A stretch of DNA of 64,000 nt from Legionella oakridgensis ATCC 33761 = DSM 21215. GTDB lineage: Bacteria > Pseudomonadota > Gammaproteobacteria > Legionellales > Legionellaceae. Shown here one piece after another: positions 8,062-17,535 of this stretch. Within the stretch, counting starts at the first letter, position 1; each line of letters opens with the position of its first letter. Under the pieces are notes generated by a model. That model saw nothing but the letters and a program-made list of their open reading frames with translations. It ran no database searches and had not been told where the DNA came from. The position numbers and the translations under genes were made by a program. The stretch lies in NCBI RefSeq assembly GCF_000512355.1, contig NZ_CP004006.1, positions 549,001-613,000 of the forward strand, given 5' to 3'.

Positions 8062-9769
8062 CATTCCGCATTAAAATTTACGAATAATATTTCCAGTAGG
8101 GCTCACCAAGGCATTCGAGAATTATTCTATGCCTGTCAGTTAAGTTTATAACCAAGTTAACACTGTTATTGACGGTTAGAAGATCTACACCCTGAAAGCA
8201 AGAGAAGACCCATCTTGCCGTAGGTTTTTGCGTTGGTTTTTTTTCATATCAGGGAAGAACATCGCCTTAGCAACAAGTTGGATTCTAATTAAGTGCTCAA
8301 TAGCAGCATATACCATTAGGCTACAAGTCATTACCATAAGCAACGACTCTATTCTTTCTGGCTTTTTTAAGTACAAAGATGAGGTGAGGAACTCAGGACT
8401 TTTTAAAAAACGAAAACCGCGTTCCACAGCTTGTTGTGATTTATATTCATCAAGTAAAAACTGCATGCTCATAGCATCTGATAGGTCATTGGTTGCAAGT
8501 ATAAAAAGTCCGGTGTTTTGCTCTGCCTCTTCGCACAAATTCAGCTTTGTACATAAGTTACCGGATATTTGGTAAGTTATTTTTACAGGACTGTTGGTAC
8601 TAGGTCGTCCCCTCCGCTCTTGCTTTGTATGCTTAACAAAATCAATGTTTTCTACACTAACGAACTTTTGGCTTTCAAGCCAAAGACTAAGAGCTTTACT
8701 AGCATCTTTATCACAAGCAAAGGAACGGCGGTATAATTTTTTAAATGACTTCACTGCCTGTTCTGTATCCCTTGAAATAGCCTTATGCAAAATGCTGCTT
8801 TCTCTTTGCTTGGCCTGTTGGCTACGGACTAACAACCATCTCTGAGCTATACCACCATATGAAGCAGCAAACCAAGAACCAGAGTAACCATTTTCTAGAG
8901 GCTCCCAGTCGACATTCGACGCTTGCTGTATGATAGATTTTGCTTCAACTAACTTTTGTGGTACCCGTGTAATAAATAGCTGTTTTTGCTCAGATAAAGA
9001 ACGAATGCACTCTTCTGTATAAAGTGCGGCGTCTCCTATCAAATAGGTATTGTTGTACGCTGCTTTTAAACTTGATAAATGAGATTTCACCAATTGTTTG
9101 AATGTTTCCATATCATTTGCATTGCCACTGCAGGCTTGCATATATAATGGAATGCCAGCTTGATTTTCCGTAAGTAAGTTTAAAACAACTTGATTTAACT
9201 CGGGGCGGTGGTCGCGACTATACCCTTTGGTTATTTTTATACACTGGGCATCAATATCTTGTTCGTACTGACCATCAGTATGAAAGCTGGTTGTATCGAT
9301 ATTCATACTTTTACAATCAAGACCTAAATAATCAGTTACCTTCAAGGCAAGACCTGCATAAATCTTTGAAACACCTTCATCGTAAAACGCATCCAAGCTT
9401 CGACCGGTTGCGTCATCGTTTAGTTGCTCAGGCATAACTCCTGAACCAAGCAAATGTTCCGTTGCTTTTTCTGAAAAGTATTCTGGGTACATATGTAATG
9501 TACGGCTAACAAAGCCCAAACCGTTTAATATCATTGCGGTTAAAAGCGTGCCATGAGATAGCCCACTTTGATTTGATTTTTTTGGAATTAAATTGTCAAT
9601 ATATTCCTGTAAGCCTATTGATTCACAAAACCCTGCAACCAAGCCAAGGTGATCAATGCTTTGGCTAACATAATTCGTACTATCCATTACTCAACTCCAA
9701 AAGGGAGTAATAGATCAAAATGGCAGAGGTATGTCAAGAAAGTTTAATTTAATTTTCTACTGCGGAATG
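8062..9769 (-). mobile_element. IS1634-type insertion sequence
   Basis: The transposase gene is flanked by imperfect terminal inverted repeats: CATTCCGCATTAAAATT starting at 8062 and, reversed, TTTTCTACTGCGGAATG ending at 9769. No convincing target duplication is seen (flanks end in TATATCCCA and begin ACGGCTTG). The right flank cuts into a SnoaL-like gene whose 5' part is missing, so an adjacent deletion probably accompanied or followed insertion. Confidence 0.8.
8078..9687 (-). CDS. IS1634-family transposase, frame break near the C-terminus
   Basis: DDE transposase with an N-terminal DUF4277-type domain (LGLVAGFCESIGLQEYID) and catalytic segments NIDTTSFHTDGQYE, YLIGDAALYTEE and SQQAVERGFRFLKSP. 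The uninterrupted frame stops at 8185 after an atypical tail. Reading one base back at a run of eight A residues (coding strand; 8237-8244) restores the family-typical ending PTQKPTARWVFSCFQG and continues to a stop at 8078. The break could be a one-base deletion, a sequencing error, or productive -1 slippage on A8. Upstream lies the terminal repeat; no passenger gene is present. Confidence 0.88.
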
Positions 9770-9770
9770 A

Positions 9771-10073
9771 CGGCTTGATGAGTATCGTGAAGGCTTAAAG
9801 GAAATCGAAATGCAATTGCTCAGAGATTGGAGTCAGTCCGAGCACGGTGAGATTAAAATCATAAAATTTGTACCTACTTTGCAAGATGCTTTTTGGTCTG
9901 CAGCAATTTGCAATGCTCATATAATCATTGATGGTACCCAACATACCTTTGAGCATTTACGAGGTACGCTTATTGCTGAACAAGAAGATGGAGTTTGGAA
10001 AATTGCGCATACGCACTGCTCTTTCCCAGATTATCGCAATGCGGAAAATAATTCTTTCCCAGTGAATGGTTAA
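9771..10073 (+). pseudogene. SnoaL/NTF2-like protein, 5'-truncated by the IS
   Basis: The open frame begins directly at the IS end (in-frame TGA at 9768-9770) and has a possible ATG at 9810. The remaining residues look like the second half of an NTF2/SnoaL-like or DUF4440 fold, ending GVWKIAHTHCSFPDY, where the TH-x-S strand is typical. The N-terminal helices that complete the cone fold are missing, and nothing matching them is seen left of the IS. A short protein from 9810 may still be translated but is unlikely to fold normally. Confidence 0.55.
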
Positions 10074-10081
10074 AGTATAAT

Positions 10082-10107
10082 AATGTTGGGTCAAATGACC
10101 CAACATT
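10082..10107. terminator. Bidirectional hairpin terminator
   Basis: Arms AATGTTGGGTC and GACCCAACATT around AAAT, with T-rich sequence on one side and A-rich on the other. It lies between two convergent genes. Confidence 0.75.
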
Positions 10108-10114
10108 TAATGGA

Positions 10115-12001
10115 TTAGATAGCAAGAGAATCCATTCTATCAAAAGTATCTTCTACAACATCTAACGTTTGTTTCACTGCAGAAACGTCAGCTTTGGGCT
10201 TGAAAAGACTATATCCAGTTAGTACTCCTGCCGTAACTCCAACGGTTCCTGCAGCGGCGAGAGTGAGTGAAGCGGCTGCGCTACCTGCCATCACGCCCGT
10301 AAAAAACGCTCCTGGACCTGTCCATAGGCCTAAAGCAAAACCAATGCCAAAACCAACAGCTCCTGCTAATACAGTAGCAACAGATACTGCTGCAATGGTC
10401 AATATGGTTTTCAGTATATTAGGATGCTTTCCATCTAATGTTTCACGACAATGTTGAGCAAATTGAACATAAGCAGTATGTACTGCTTGTGAATCATTAG
10501 CGTATTCAACCGTTCTCAAAAAAGCAGTCATATGATCGCGAATTTCTTCTTGCTTTTTCTTATCTTGTAAACCAGAAACTGCCTTGGTTAATAAAGCTTG
10601 AATTTCTGGTAATAACTCTCCATGTGTTTTTAACAGATTAGATGCTTCTGTATGAATGGCTGTTCGTGCATTTTCAAATTGCTCAACATTCCAAATATTT
10701 TCTACAAGCAATGTTCCATTATCTAAACATTCGTCATAATTCGCTAATCCAATCAATAAATGGGAGAATTTAACTTTTCTAAATTGCTCCAGTCCCTCAA
10801 GGAGTGTTAAGCGCTCAATTTCAGAGCCTGCAATATCATCACCAAACTCACCTTCTACACCATTAAATTTCGCTTTAAACCAATCTTCCAATGGCATGCC
10901 AGTCATGATAAAGCTGTGAGACAATTGTGAACCACCTAATGCGCGAGTATCCAGATACTGTTGAATATCCACATGTTTTGTGTTTTCTTTTACGTAAGCA
11001 AAAGCTTCTTCGAATAATGGGGTTAATTCAAACGTTTGTACCTGAACAATGGCACGTAGTTCTACAAGCGATTTAAGCATGGCTTGTTTTCTGCCTTGTT
11101 CTTCTCTGCTTGATGGTTCTACTGCCTTGATTACTTCTATTTGGTGATCAAGTTCAGCAACAATGGCTTGCAGGCGAACGCTATTATTTCCCTCTTCATC
11201 TATTTGTTGCTTCAACCAGTCCTGAAATTCAGGAGCTAATGATTTAGCTTGTTTACTTTCAAAGGCTCTTAGTAATGCTGCATTAAATGCTTCTTTATCT
11301 AATTGATCATAGAGTTCAGCGGCTTTAATATGAAGATTGGCATGTTCTTCTTCTAAATGCTCTTCCAGCATTTTGTGCTTGAGCTCATCAATTCTTGCAG
11401 AGTTGGTTATTTCTACCATCCCGCCGCCAGGTAAAAGATATAAACCAAATCTTTTTGCAAAACGAATTCGTCCTTGGGCATCGGCGCATATTCTATCGAC
11501 TGCTTCATTTTCAAGCTTACCAAGCATTTGAATTTGAATTGGGTATAATTGCGTTGCAGGAGGATTTAAGATATCCAGCTGATCTAAATCAAATAGATGA
11601 GTTTTATTGGTTTTTATAAGATGTGCTTTTTGTGCCGCACGAAATTGTTGCCAAATTTCAGGCGTATACTCGCTGATTGGATGGGTTAATCTCATTTGGC
11701 CTGGATTACCAAATTCAAACCATTCTTGTAATTCTTCATCCAAATCCATCTTATAGAAATCAAACAAGATATCAAAATACTGCTGATTTTCCATGCGTCG
11801 TAATACATCAGCATAATTGATTAAAGTGGCGGCATACGCTAATTTTTTGTAATGCTCTTTTGCATCATCTTTACTTTTTACCACGCCAGATAGTTTTTCT
11901 ACTTCTGCCATTGCATCAAGCAACATGGCTTGTCGGCCAATGGCATTTGCATTTTTGTATTGAAGCAGCATGGGGCCTATATCAGTATATAACTGAGGCA
12001 T
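10115..12001 (-). CDS. Large helical protein with C-terminal membrane hairpin (effector candidate)
   Basis: 628 residues, unrecognised. Residues 1-530 are mostly charged helices with coiled-coil character (for example EEHLEEEHANLHIKAAELYD). Residues ~535-600 form a long Gly/Ala-rich hydrophobic block that can make two membrane-spanning helices (AAVSVATVLAGAVGFGIGFA and a second segment ending GVLTGYSLF). A short acidic tail follows. There is no signal peptide. A cytosolic helical body with a C-terminal hairpin and acidic tail is common among Legionella Dot/Icm substrates that anchor in host membranes; that role is inference. AGGAGAT precedes the ATG. Confidence 0.7.
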   Translation of the reverse strand: MPQLYTDIGPMLLQYKNANAIGRQAMLLDAMAEVEKLSGVVKSKDDAKEHYKKLAYAATLINYADVLRRMENQQYFDILFDFYKMDLDEELQEWFEFGNPGQMRLTHPISEYTPEIWQQFRAAQKAHLIKTNKTHLFDLDQLDILNPPATQLYPIQIQMLGKLENEAVDRICADAQGRIRFAKRFGLYLLPGGGMVEITNSARIDELKHKMLEEHLEEEHANLHIKAAELYDQLDKEAFNAALLRAFESKQAKSLAPEFQDWLKQQIDEEGNNSVRLQAIVAELDHQIEVIKAVEPSSREEQGRKQAMLKSLVELRAIVQVQTFELTPLFEEAFAYVKENTKHVDIQQYLDTRALGGSQLSHSFIMTGMPLEDWFKAKFNGVEGEFGDDIAGSEIERLTLLEGLEQFRKVKFSHLLIGLANYDECLDNGTLLVENIWNVEQFENARTAIHTEASNLLKTHGELLPEIQALLTKAVSGLQDKKKQEEIRDHMTAFLRTVEYANDSQAVHTAYVQFAQHCRETLDGKHPNILKTILTIAAVSVATVLAGAVGFGIGFALGLWTGPGAFFTGVMAGSAAASLTLAAAGTVGVTAGVLTGYSLFKPKADVSAVKQTLDVVEDTFDRMDSLAI

Positions 12002-12222
12002 AATATCTCCTTAATTAATAGTAAGAACTACAGCTTGTACATTATTGATCGGAGTGCATTTTTAACACATATTGCATATGATTTACAACAAAAAATAAAA
12101 ATTGTTAGGTGTCGTTCATAAATAATTTTCCAACTAATTCTGATTTCTTTGTTTATATTCAATAAGTAGGATAATTTCAGCGCAGAGCGGGGATTTGGAT
12201 GGTAGAAGCCATGGGCATCATG

Positions 12223-12700
12223 TTAATGTATGCCAATGTAAAAAGGTTGGCCTTCACGCACTACGAAAAACTTTTTCTCTGACACGTGAGCCTTTGTGCG
12301 TGCAAGTCTTAAATCTTTTATTGGCTGGGTAATGGATTCTGCACTTAACTGAAAAGTTCCCCAATGGATGCTCATGCTTTTCTGGTTTCCTAATATTAAG
12401 TGTCCAATTGTAATCATGTAACCAACGTTGTGAGCTATGATGGGCTGGTAAAAAGGTCACTTTGGCATTTTTAATGTTAATGGACTACCACCAATCCATT
12501 TACACAACATGTTTGATGTCATATGCATTTAGTAAAACTTTATTGCCTAAATGGACAACGAACAGAGGATGAAATGTTTTATCCAAATGTTTCAAGGTAG
12601 GTATGTCCATATGATCATAATGATTATGAGAAATTAAAACGACATCAATTGGTGGAAGTTTAAAATAACGATATGGCGCATGGAGAAACATTCCCTGTTT
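12223..12700 (-). pseudogene. Decayed metallo-beta-lactamase-fold hydrolase (RomA/NAPE-PLD-like)
   Basis: Fragments in three frames follow the order of the family. First comes PPIDVVLISHNHYDHMD with the zinc-binding HxHxDH motif, then VTFLPAHHSSQRW, then SIHWGTFQLSAESITQP near the C-terminus. Between the second and third parts, the segment holding the GDTG and IGAYEP-type motifs is missing, and several stops interrupt the frame. The loss of an internal block shows real decay rather than a single sequencing slip. The 5' end is also absent. Confidence 0.8.
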
Positions 12701-12778
12701 ATTAACGTGGTAAGTATAGAAGATAATGAAAAATGTATGCCATTAATTTGAGAGTCACTGAAAATGAATCAGCTATGG

Positions 12779-13885
12779 TCATAGGTTAAGGGCAAAATCT
12801 TTTTGTCCAGTCCTGTGCTCTACCTCTTGCAAAGCACTCTCTTGAGCCTGTTTTATGCTCGGTTTAGAAAAGAAACTATAAGCACAAAGAGCTGCGCCGC
12901 CTATTATTAAAGCTGCTCCACCCATGGTACTTATACTCATGAGGAGCACGACCAATCCCGCTGCCATTGCTGTTATGCCAGCAAGAGCAGTCAGGCAATT
13001 TAAATAAAATGAAGAATTAGTGGGTTGTTGCTCATGTTTGCCTGGTTTCAATGACGCTGAATCCAGAGTAAACCCATAGGGGTTATTAGCGCAAAACTCT
13101 TTGAAAACAGCATCTTGTGAGCCTGCAATTTTTTGCTCATTATAGGTAATATCAAAATAAGTATTATCTTTGCGCATCACCTGTGGGTTCAAATAATAAG
13201 CCCGATTTTCTTTATGAATTCTACGTGCCACAGAGATAACTAAGGCATCTACCTCGTCTGATAAAGAGGCCGATTGTAGCAATACTTCTTCAGGAAGTTG
13301 CATAATTGGTAAATGATGATAATCAAATACACGGCGTACCCGAATGACTTCGAGGGTGTCTGCCATATTGACTAACTGCCGTACATAATCAGCATTGATA
13401 TTAGTCGCTGTCAGGTGCGCAAGTTTTGGTATTTGGGAAGATTCAGCGATAAATGCTGCTTGATTATCTTTATATTGTATTGCTAATTTTAATAATTGAG
13501 CTAATTCGGGTGCAATATTTTGCGTGATTAAGAAATTATAAAGATTATCACTACTTTCCTTATCCCAATAATCAATTCCATCGCCTTGACGCCCTGAGTC
13601 ATGAAATAGCGCTGTTGCTTGAATTAAAGTAAGAAGGTCTTCAGATGAGATTTTAAAAGCGTTAGCCAATTCCGCTATCGTATGTTCATAGTTATAAACA
13701 TGGGAGCAATATAGTTTGTGAATTTTCGGAATAAGTTCCATGCATCCTATGGCGTGGAGAATACCATGATGATGGCGATAACTTGCTTTTAGTACAGGAA
13801 GGGGGCGGTTGTCGTAAGGTTTTCCATAATATTCGGTATACGCTTTTTTTAATGCGTGTTTTAAAATATCAATGCTCATTTTCAC
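12779..13885 (-). CDS. HD/SidE-phosphodiesterase-like protein with C-terminal hairpin
   Basis: 368 residues. A His-rich motif RHHHGILH (residues 37-44) is followed by ATALFHDSGRQGDGIDYWDKES (91-111) and a helical region with MADTLEVIRVRR. This His-pair, FHDxGR and Asp/Trp/Glu layout resembles the phosphodiesterase domain of the SidE/Dup effectors, which act on phosphoribosyl-ubiquitin; it is also compatible with a general HD-type hydrolase. Residues ~293-345 are hydrophobic (ALAGITAMAAGLVVLLMSIS, GAALIIGGAALCAYSFF) and would anchor it in a membrane. No other SidE domain (mART, DUB) is present. Assignment is from motif memory and needs structural comparison. Confidence 0.6.
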   Translation of the reverse strand: MKMSIDILKHALKKAYTEYYGKPYDNRPLPVLKASYRHHHGILHAIGCMELIPKIHKLYCSHVYNYEHTIAELANAFKISSEDLLTLIQATALFHDSGRQGDGIDYWDKESSDNLYNFLITQNIAPELAQLLKLAIQYKDNQAAFIAESSQIPKLAHLTATNINADYVRQLVNMADTLEVIRVRRVFDYHHLPIMQLPEEVLLQSASLSDEVDALVISVARRIHKENRAYYLNPQVMRKDNTYFDITYNEQKIAGSQDAVFKEFCANNPYGFTLDSASLKPGKHEQQPTNSSFYLNCLTALAGITAMAAGLVVLLMSISTMGGAALIIGGAALCAYSFFSKPSIKQAQESALQEVEHRTGQKDFALNL

Positions 13886-14254
13886 GTTTTCAAGATCAAT
13901 TAAGGAGCATATAGTACATTAAATTTAATAAAAACTATAATTCAGTGCCTCTGTAGGAACATATTGAATGAATGCACTCTCAAGAGTGCATTCGTTGCCT
14001 GGGTGCTTGATAAAATTTTTCATTAATCGTTCAACTCGTTGTATTAATCCAGCGGCTAATTCCATCCATTTAAACGATCATTAAATAGGAAGCGAAAGGT
14101 TCAATAAAATCCTATCCATGATTATTGCTTATTTTAAATCTTTGTTGTTAAAATATATTCCATTTTGATCTTGTATTGTAGAAAATGCCATGTATCTATT
14201 AGTTTTGAGCAGTCTTAATTCCATAAATGCCTAAATGATTTTTTGTGAATTACT
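13886..14254. other. AT-rich intergenic region with one strong hairpin
   Basis: No gene seen. At 13970-13993 a near-perfect inverted repeat (GAATGCACTCT, loop CA, complement) could be a terminator or RNA structure. The rest probably holds the divergent promoters of the flanking genes, but no clear -35/-10 pair stands out. Confidence 0.5.
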
Positions 14255-14989
14255 ATGCCGTTATTATCAAGAGAACAATTTGTTAAACTATGTACTGAAG
14301 CTATTTTGTATACTAGAAATACAATAACAATCAATAATCAAATCAGCGGATATAAAAAATTTCACCGAGAAATTAAAGAAAATCATTATTTCTTTGCCAA
14401 TGTTCGCGCTTCATTGATAGATACCAGAGAGCATGAATACATGTACAGGCATGATTTGCTTGCACATGTTGGTTTAGGTCATTGTCATGAATTAGCAGAT
14501 TTTCTTCTCGTAGAAATTGGTAAAGCCTTGGAACTCAAGGGTGCATTTGCAAGAATTCGTATTGTTCGCTCTGTTAAATATGATCATGTTTATCTGGAAA
14601 TAAAAATCCAATTAAAAGATGAAAAGGATTATTCTTACTGGGAAGTGGACGCTTGGGATCCTCGTGTCATTGATATCAGTACTCGCCCCGATGGTTCCAT
14701 TAAAAATCATGAAGCGCTTGAGTATGGATATTCAGCCGATGTAAAAAATTCTGTATATTCCGATGAAATTAATTATCAGCAAAGATTTACCTTTTTTGGA
14801 GGTATACCAAAACCTTTGCCAGGAGCGCCTAATGGGAGAGCAACACCCGAAGCAGAGATGTTAGACAAACATGCTGAGATGTATAGTGATTATACGATGG
14901 AAGAAGCGATGGAAAATGGAAAGCTTGACCCTTCTGGACAAATTCACTATTTACAAGAAGTTTCAAAGTGGCAGCTCTCCTCCCACTAA
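14255..14989 (+). CDS. Putative Cys-His-Asp enzyme (effector candidate)
   Basis: 244 residues with no signal peptide or membrane segment. Three segments recall papain- or transglutaminase-like effector enzymes: GLGHCHELADFLLVEIG (C77), YDHVYLEIKIQ (H111) and WEVDAWDPRVID (D132 or D135). In that fold the Cys starts a helix, and the His and Asp lie on adjacent strands, matching the order here. The remaining sequence, including the Gly/Pro-rich stretch GGIPKPLPGAPNGRATP and an acidic C-terminal helix, is unrecognised. Peptidase, deamidase and acyltransferase activities are all possible; this is inferred from spacing only. Confidence 0.55.
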   Translation: MPLLSREQFVKLCTEAILYTRNTITINNQISGYKKFHREIKENHYFFANVRASLIDTREHEYMYRHDLLAHVGLGHCHELADFLLVEIGKALELKGAFARIRIVRSVKYDHVYLEIKIQLKDEKDYSYWEVDAWDPRVIDISTRPDGSIKNHEALEYGYSADVKNSVYSDEINYQQRFTFFGGIPKPLPGAPNGRATPEAEMLDKHAEMYSDYTMEEAMENGKLDPSGQIHYLQEVSKWQLSSH

Positions 14990-15046
14990 GGGGTCTTAAA
15001 AGATTTCAGTGTCGTATGAGAAATAAATATAGAGATTTGATCAGTC

Positions 15047-15886
15047 ATGCCACTTATAGTTAACTTATCTTCCATTCATACCCTGCATCCAATTAGTAAA
15101 AGCGTCGATGCCTTTGCGCAATTGTGCAATCGGTATTCTGCAGGGTGTTTTAATTCTTGTCCTACCTTCTTTAAATCCTGGTCAAATTATGCTTGGGTGA
15201 TGTATCAATACAGTAGGAATGACAGAAAGCTTATTCAGCCCTATAGGTTGGGTGCTATTGATACTGAGCAGTTTTTACAAAATTTACTAAGAATTTTTCC
15301 ATTCCTTCAAGACGTTGAGGCTGAACAGGAAATGATGATTGGGTTAAATGAGGGGGAGTCGTATTCAAGAGAGTTTGCCTTGTCATTACTGGAAAATGCC
15401 TGGAATGCAATGATTGACATGGATGAGACGAGGGCTTCTCGTTTCCCCGCGTTATTCGAGCAAGCCCGTACTGAGCCTGTTTATTTGATATCCAATACCA
15501 ACGAGTTGAATGTTTTAAAAATCCTTAGGCTTTTAAGAAGGCAAAACCCAGACATAAGGTTTTATACCCCTCTTGATTTAAGCGTGCGAGAAAGCAGGGA
15601 GCCTATTGAAATAGCTCCTAATGTATTTCTGTGCTTATCCTATCGCTACCAATTATTTAAAACCATGGCAGACAATCGTAGTCTCAACCCTCATTCCACC
15701 ATGTCGTTGCTAAACCATTTGATCAAAGGACAATTAACCAGTACAGCGGTTTCTGACATCCGCGTAGTTAGCCAATTTCCTGGTGATTTAGAGGAAGCCG
15801 CGAAACTTGGTATTCCCAAAGAAAATACTTGCCATGCGGATGTGTTTTTTAATGAAGTGGTATTGGGGATGAGGAAAACTGCCTAA
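15047..15886 (+). CDS. HAD-like protein lacking the catalytic nucleophile
   Basis: 279 residues. The central part resembles a subfamily-I HAD phosphatase: a helical cap (RLGAIDTEQFLQNLLRIFP), then AWNAMIDMDETRASRFPALF and the motif-II strand VYLISNTNELNVLKIL. The expected N-terminal DxDxT nucleophile motif is replaced by MPLIVNLSSIHTLHP, with no Asp. Motif III/IV acids are also unclear. It is therefore more likely a binding or regulatory protein than a phosphatase, unless the N-terminus is misassigned. It follows the Cys-His-Asp candidate in the same direction after 57 bp. Confidence 0.5.
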   Translation: MPLIVNLSSIHTLHPISKSVDAFAQLCNRYSAGCFNSCPTFFKSWSNYAWVMYQYSRNDRKLIQPYRLGAIDTEQFLQNLLRIFPFLQDVEAEQEMMIGLNEGESYSREFALSLLENAWNAMIDMDETRASRFPALFEQARTEPVYLISNTNELNVLKILRLLRRQNPDIRFYTPLDLSVRESREPIEIAPNVFLCLSYRYQLFKTMADNRSLNPHSTMSLLNHLIKGQLTSTAVSDIRVVSQFPGDLEEAAKLGIPKENTCHADVFFNEVVLGMRKTA

Positions 15887-16098
15887 ATAAAATGTGTGGT
15901 GTTCTATTTATTACAAATAAGATATTGCATTTTTATGCAGTTCAATGTAATTGATAACAAATGTAATTTAAACAGTTTAGTTAAACAGATATTATTTTTA
16001 TAACATAAAATAGTTTATAATTTCATATATGGTAATTTAATTGATTTTAAAATCATATTATGTTAATTTTGAACAAATTTATAGTTAATTAAAATGTC

Positions 16099-16737
16099 AT
16101 GATTCTTAAAAGAGGAAAGAAGAATATATTTCTTAGAAAAAATCTAGATTATTTGCTTGCGCAGCACTCTCTAGATATTAAAAACTTATCCATTGAAACT
16201 GGTGTCCCTCCTGCAACTTTATCTCGTCTACGAAAAGATGGAAGTAACCCTACTTTATCTTCTATTGAGCCGTTACTTGAATTTTTTAGAGTTGATATGG
16301 ATTCATTTCTTTATCAGGATATGTCTAGTTTAAGCTATCAAAATAAAAAGAGAATGGGAGATCTTGTTCATATTTCTGTCTATTCTATTGAAGAAATATC
16401 AAAAGATAGAAGTAAGGCAAAAGTATCAAAATTTATTGGGGCTGCAGGGATAACTGGAAAAAATGTATTTGGAATATCTATTAATAGCGAAGCCTTGGCT
16501 CCTGCATTTCAAAATAACTCTATTGTTATAATAGACCCAGATCTTAAACCAATTGAAGGAGATTATGTGTTATGTTGCCTAGGAGCTGGGGAAGATATTC
16601 CCGTATTTAGGCAATTGTTTATAGATGGAAATGATTACTACTTTAAACCAATCAATCCTGGGTTTGGAGAAATGAAACACTACGAATATTTTAAAATTCT
16701 AGGAGTAGTTATTAAATCAATTGAGTCATATAGATAG
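16099..16737 (+). CDS. XRE/S24 (LexA/CI-like) repressor
   Basis: 212 residues. An N-terminal helix-turn-helix (LSIETGVPPATLSRLRKDG) is followed by a C-terminal S24 fold (VFGISINSEALAPAF, SIVIIDPDLKPIEGDYVLCC). The S24 Ser lies in INSEAL, but the Lys of the autocleavage dyad is not obvious, so it may act as a sensor without self-cleavage. It is separated from the downstream VUT transporter gene by 5 bp and is probably its regulator or operon partner. Base composition is markedly AT-rich from here to about 25.7 kb. Confidence 0.8.
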   Translation: MILKRGKKNIFLRKNLDYLLAQHSLDIKNLSIETGVPPATLSRLRKDGSNPTLSSIEPLLEFFRVDMDSFLYQDMSSLSYQNKKRMGDLVHISVYSIEEISKDRSKAKVSKFIGAAGITGKNVFGISINSEALAPAFQNNSIVIIDPDLKPIEGDYVLCCLGAGEDIPVFRQLFIDGNDYYFKPINPGFGEMKHYEYFKILGVVIKSIESYR

Positions 16738-16742
16738 AGAAA

Positions 16743-17480
16743 ATGAAAAATAAAGGAATACAAGAATTTCAACCCTCTCATATTCGCCCCAGAGATTACA
16801 ACCATTATAATTATATATATTTTTTTATGATGTTATTTATCACTATTTTTATTGCATGTGATATAACAGCATTTAGAATGACTACATTATTTGGAGCGAA
16901 TGTACCTGTAAGTGGTTTAATTATTCCAATAGTATTTGCATTGGGAGATTTAATAGCAGATATTTATGGCTATCAAATATCAAGAAAATTGATTTGGAAT
17001 GCTCTTATTTGCCAGTTCATTTTTGGGATAGTAATTACATTAGCAGTTAATTTCCCAAGTCCAGAAAATGATTTAAATAATTTTCACTATAATGAGGCTT
17101 TCAAGCATATAATTAGGACTAATATTACGAGCTGCATGTCAGTTTCAAGTGGAATGTTTACTAATGCATTTCTTATGTCAAAGATTAAGATTTGGATGAA
17201 TGGTAAGCGTTTTTGGATAAGAACTATTTTATCTAGCTCAATTAGTGAGTTTGTACTCTGTTTTGTTGCATACACCACACTGTATCTAGGTTTAAAAAGT
17301 CCAATAGAAATTTGGAAAATTATCTTTAGTGTTTGGTATTATAAATTATTATTTGCTTTATTTGCTGCTCCATTAGTTTCCATCGTTGCTTCTAAAATAA
17401 AAGAATGGGAAAAAAGCGATGTATTTGATTATGGAGTAAATTACAATCCATTTATTTACAATTATGATGAAAAAATATAA
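16743..17480 (+). CDS. VUT-family (YhhQ-like) transporter, queuosine-precursor type
   Basis: 245 residues with about six membrane segments. Characteristic VUT segments are present: IPIVFALGDLIADIYGYQISRKLIW and the later NAFLMSKIKIWMNGKRFWIRTILSSSISEF. Known relatives import preQ0/preQ1 for tRNA queuosine synthesis; the substrate here is not shown. It lies 5 bp after the XRE/S24 regulator and 55 bp before the next gene, suggesting one operon. Confidence 0.82.
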   Translation: MKNKGIQEFQPSHIRPRDYNHYNYIYFFMMLFITIFIACDITAFRMTTLFGANVPVSGLIIPIVFALGDLIADIYGYQISRKLIWNALICQFIFGIVITLAVNFPSPENDLNNFHYNEAFKHIIRTNITSCMSVSSGMFTNAFLMSKIKIWMNGKRFWIRTILSSSISEFVLCFVAYTTLYLGLKSPIEIWKIIFSVWYYKLLFALFAAPLVSIVASKIKEWEKSDVFDYGVNYNPFIYNYDEKI

Positions 17481-17535
17481 AGGATTAGTCTTTTAATAGA
17501 AGATTTTGAAATTAAGGAATGAGGAGATTAATTGT

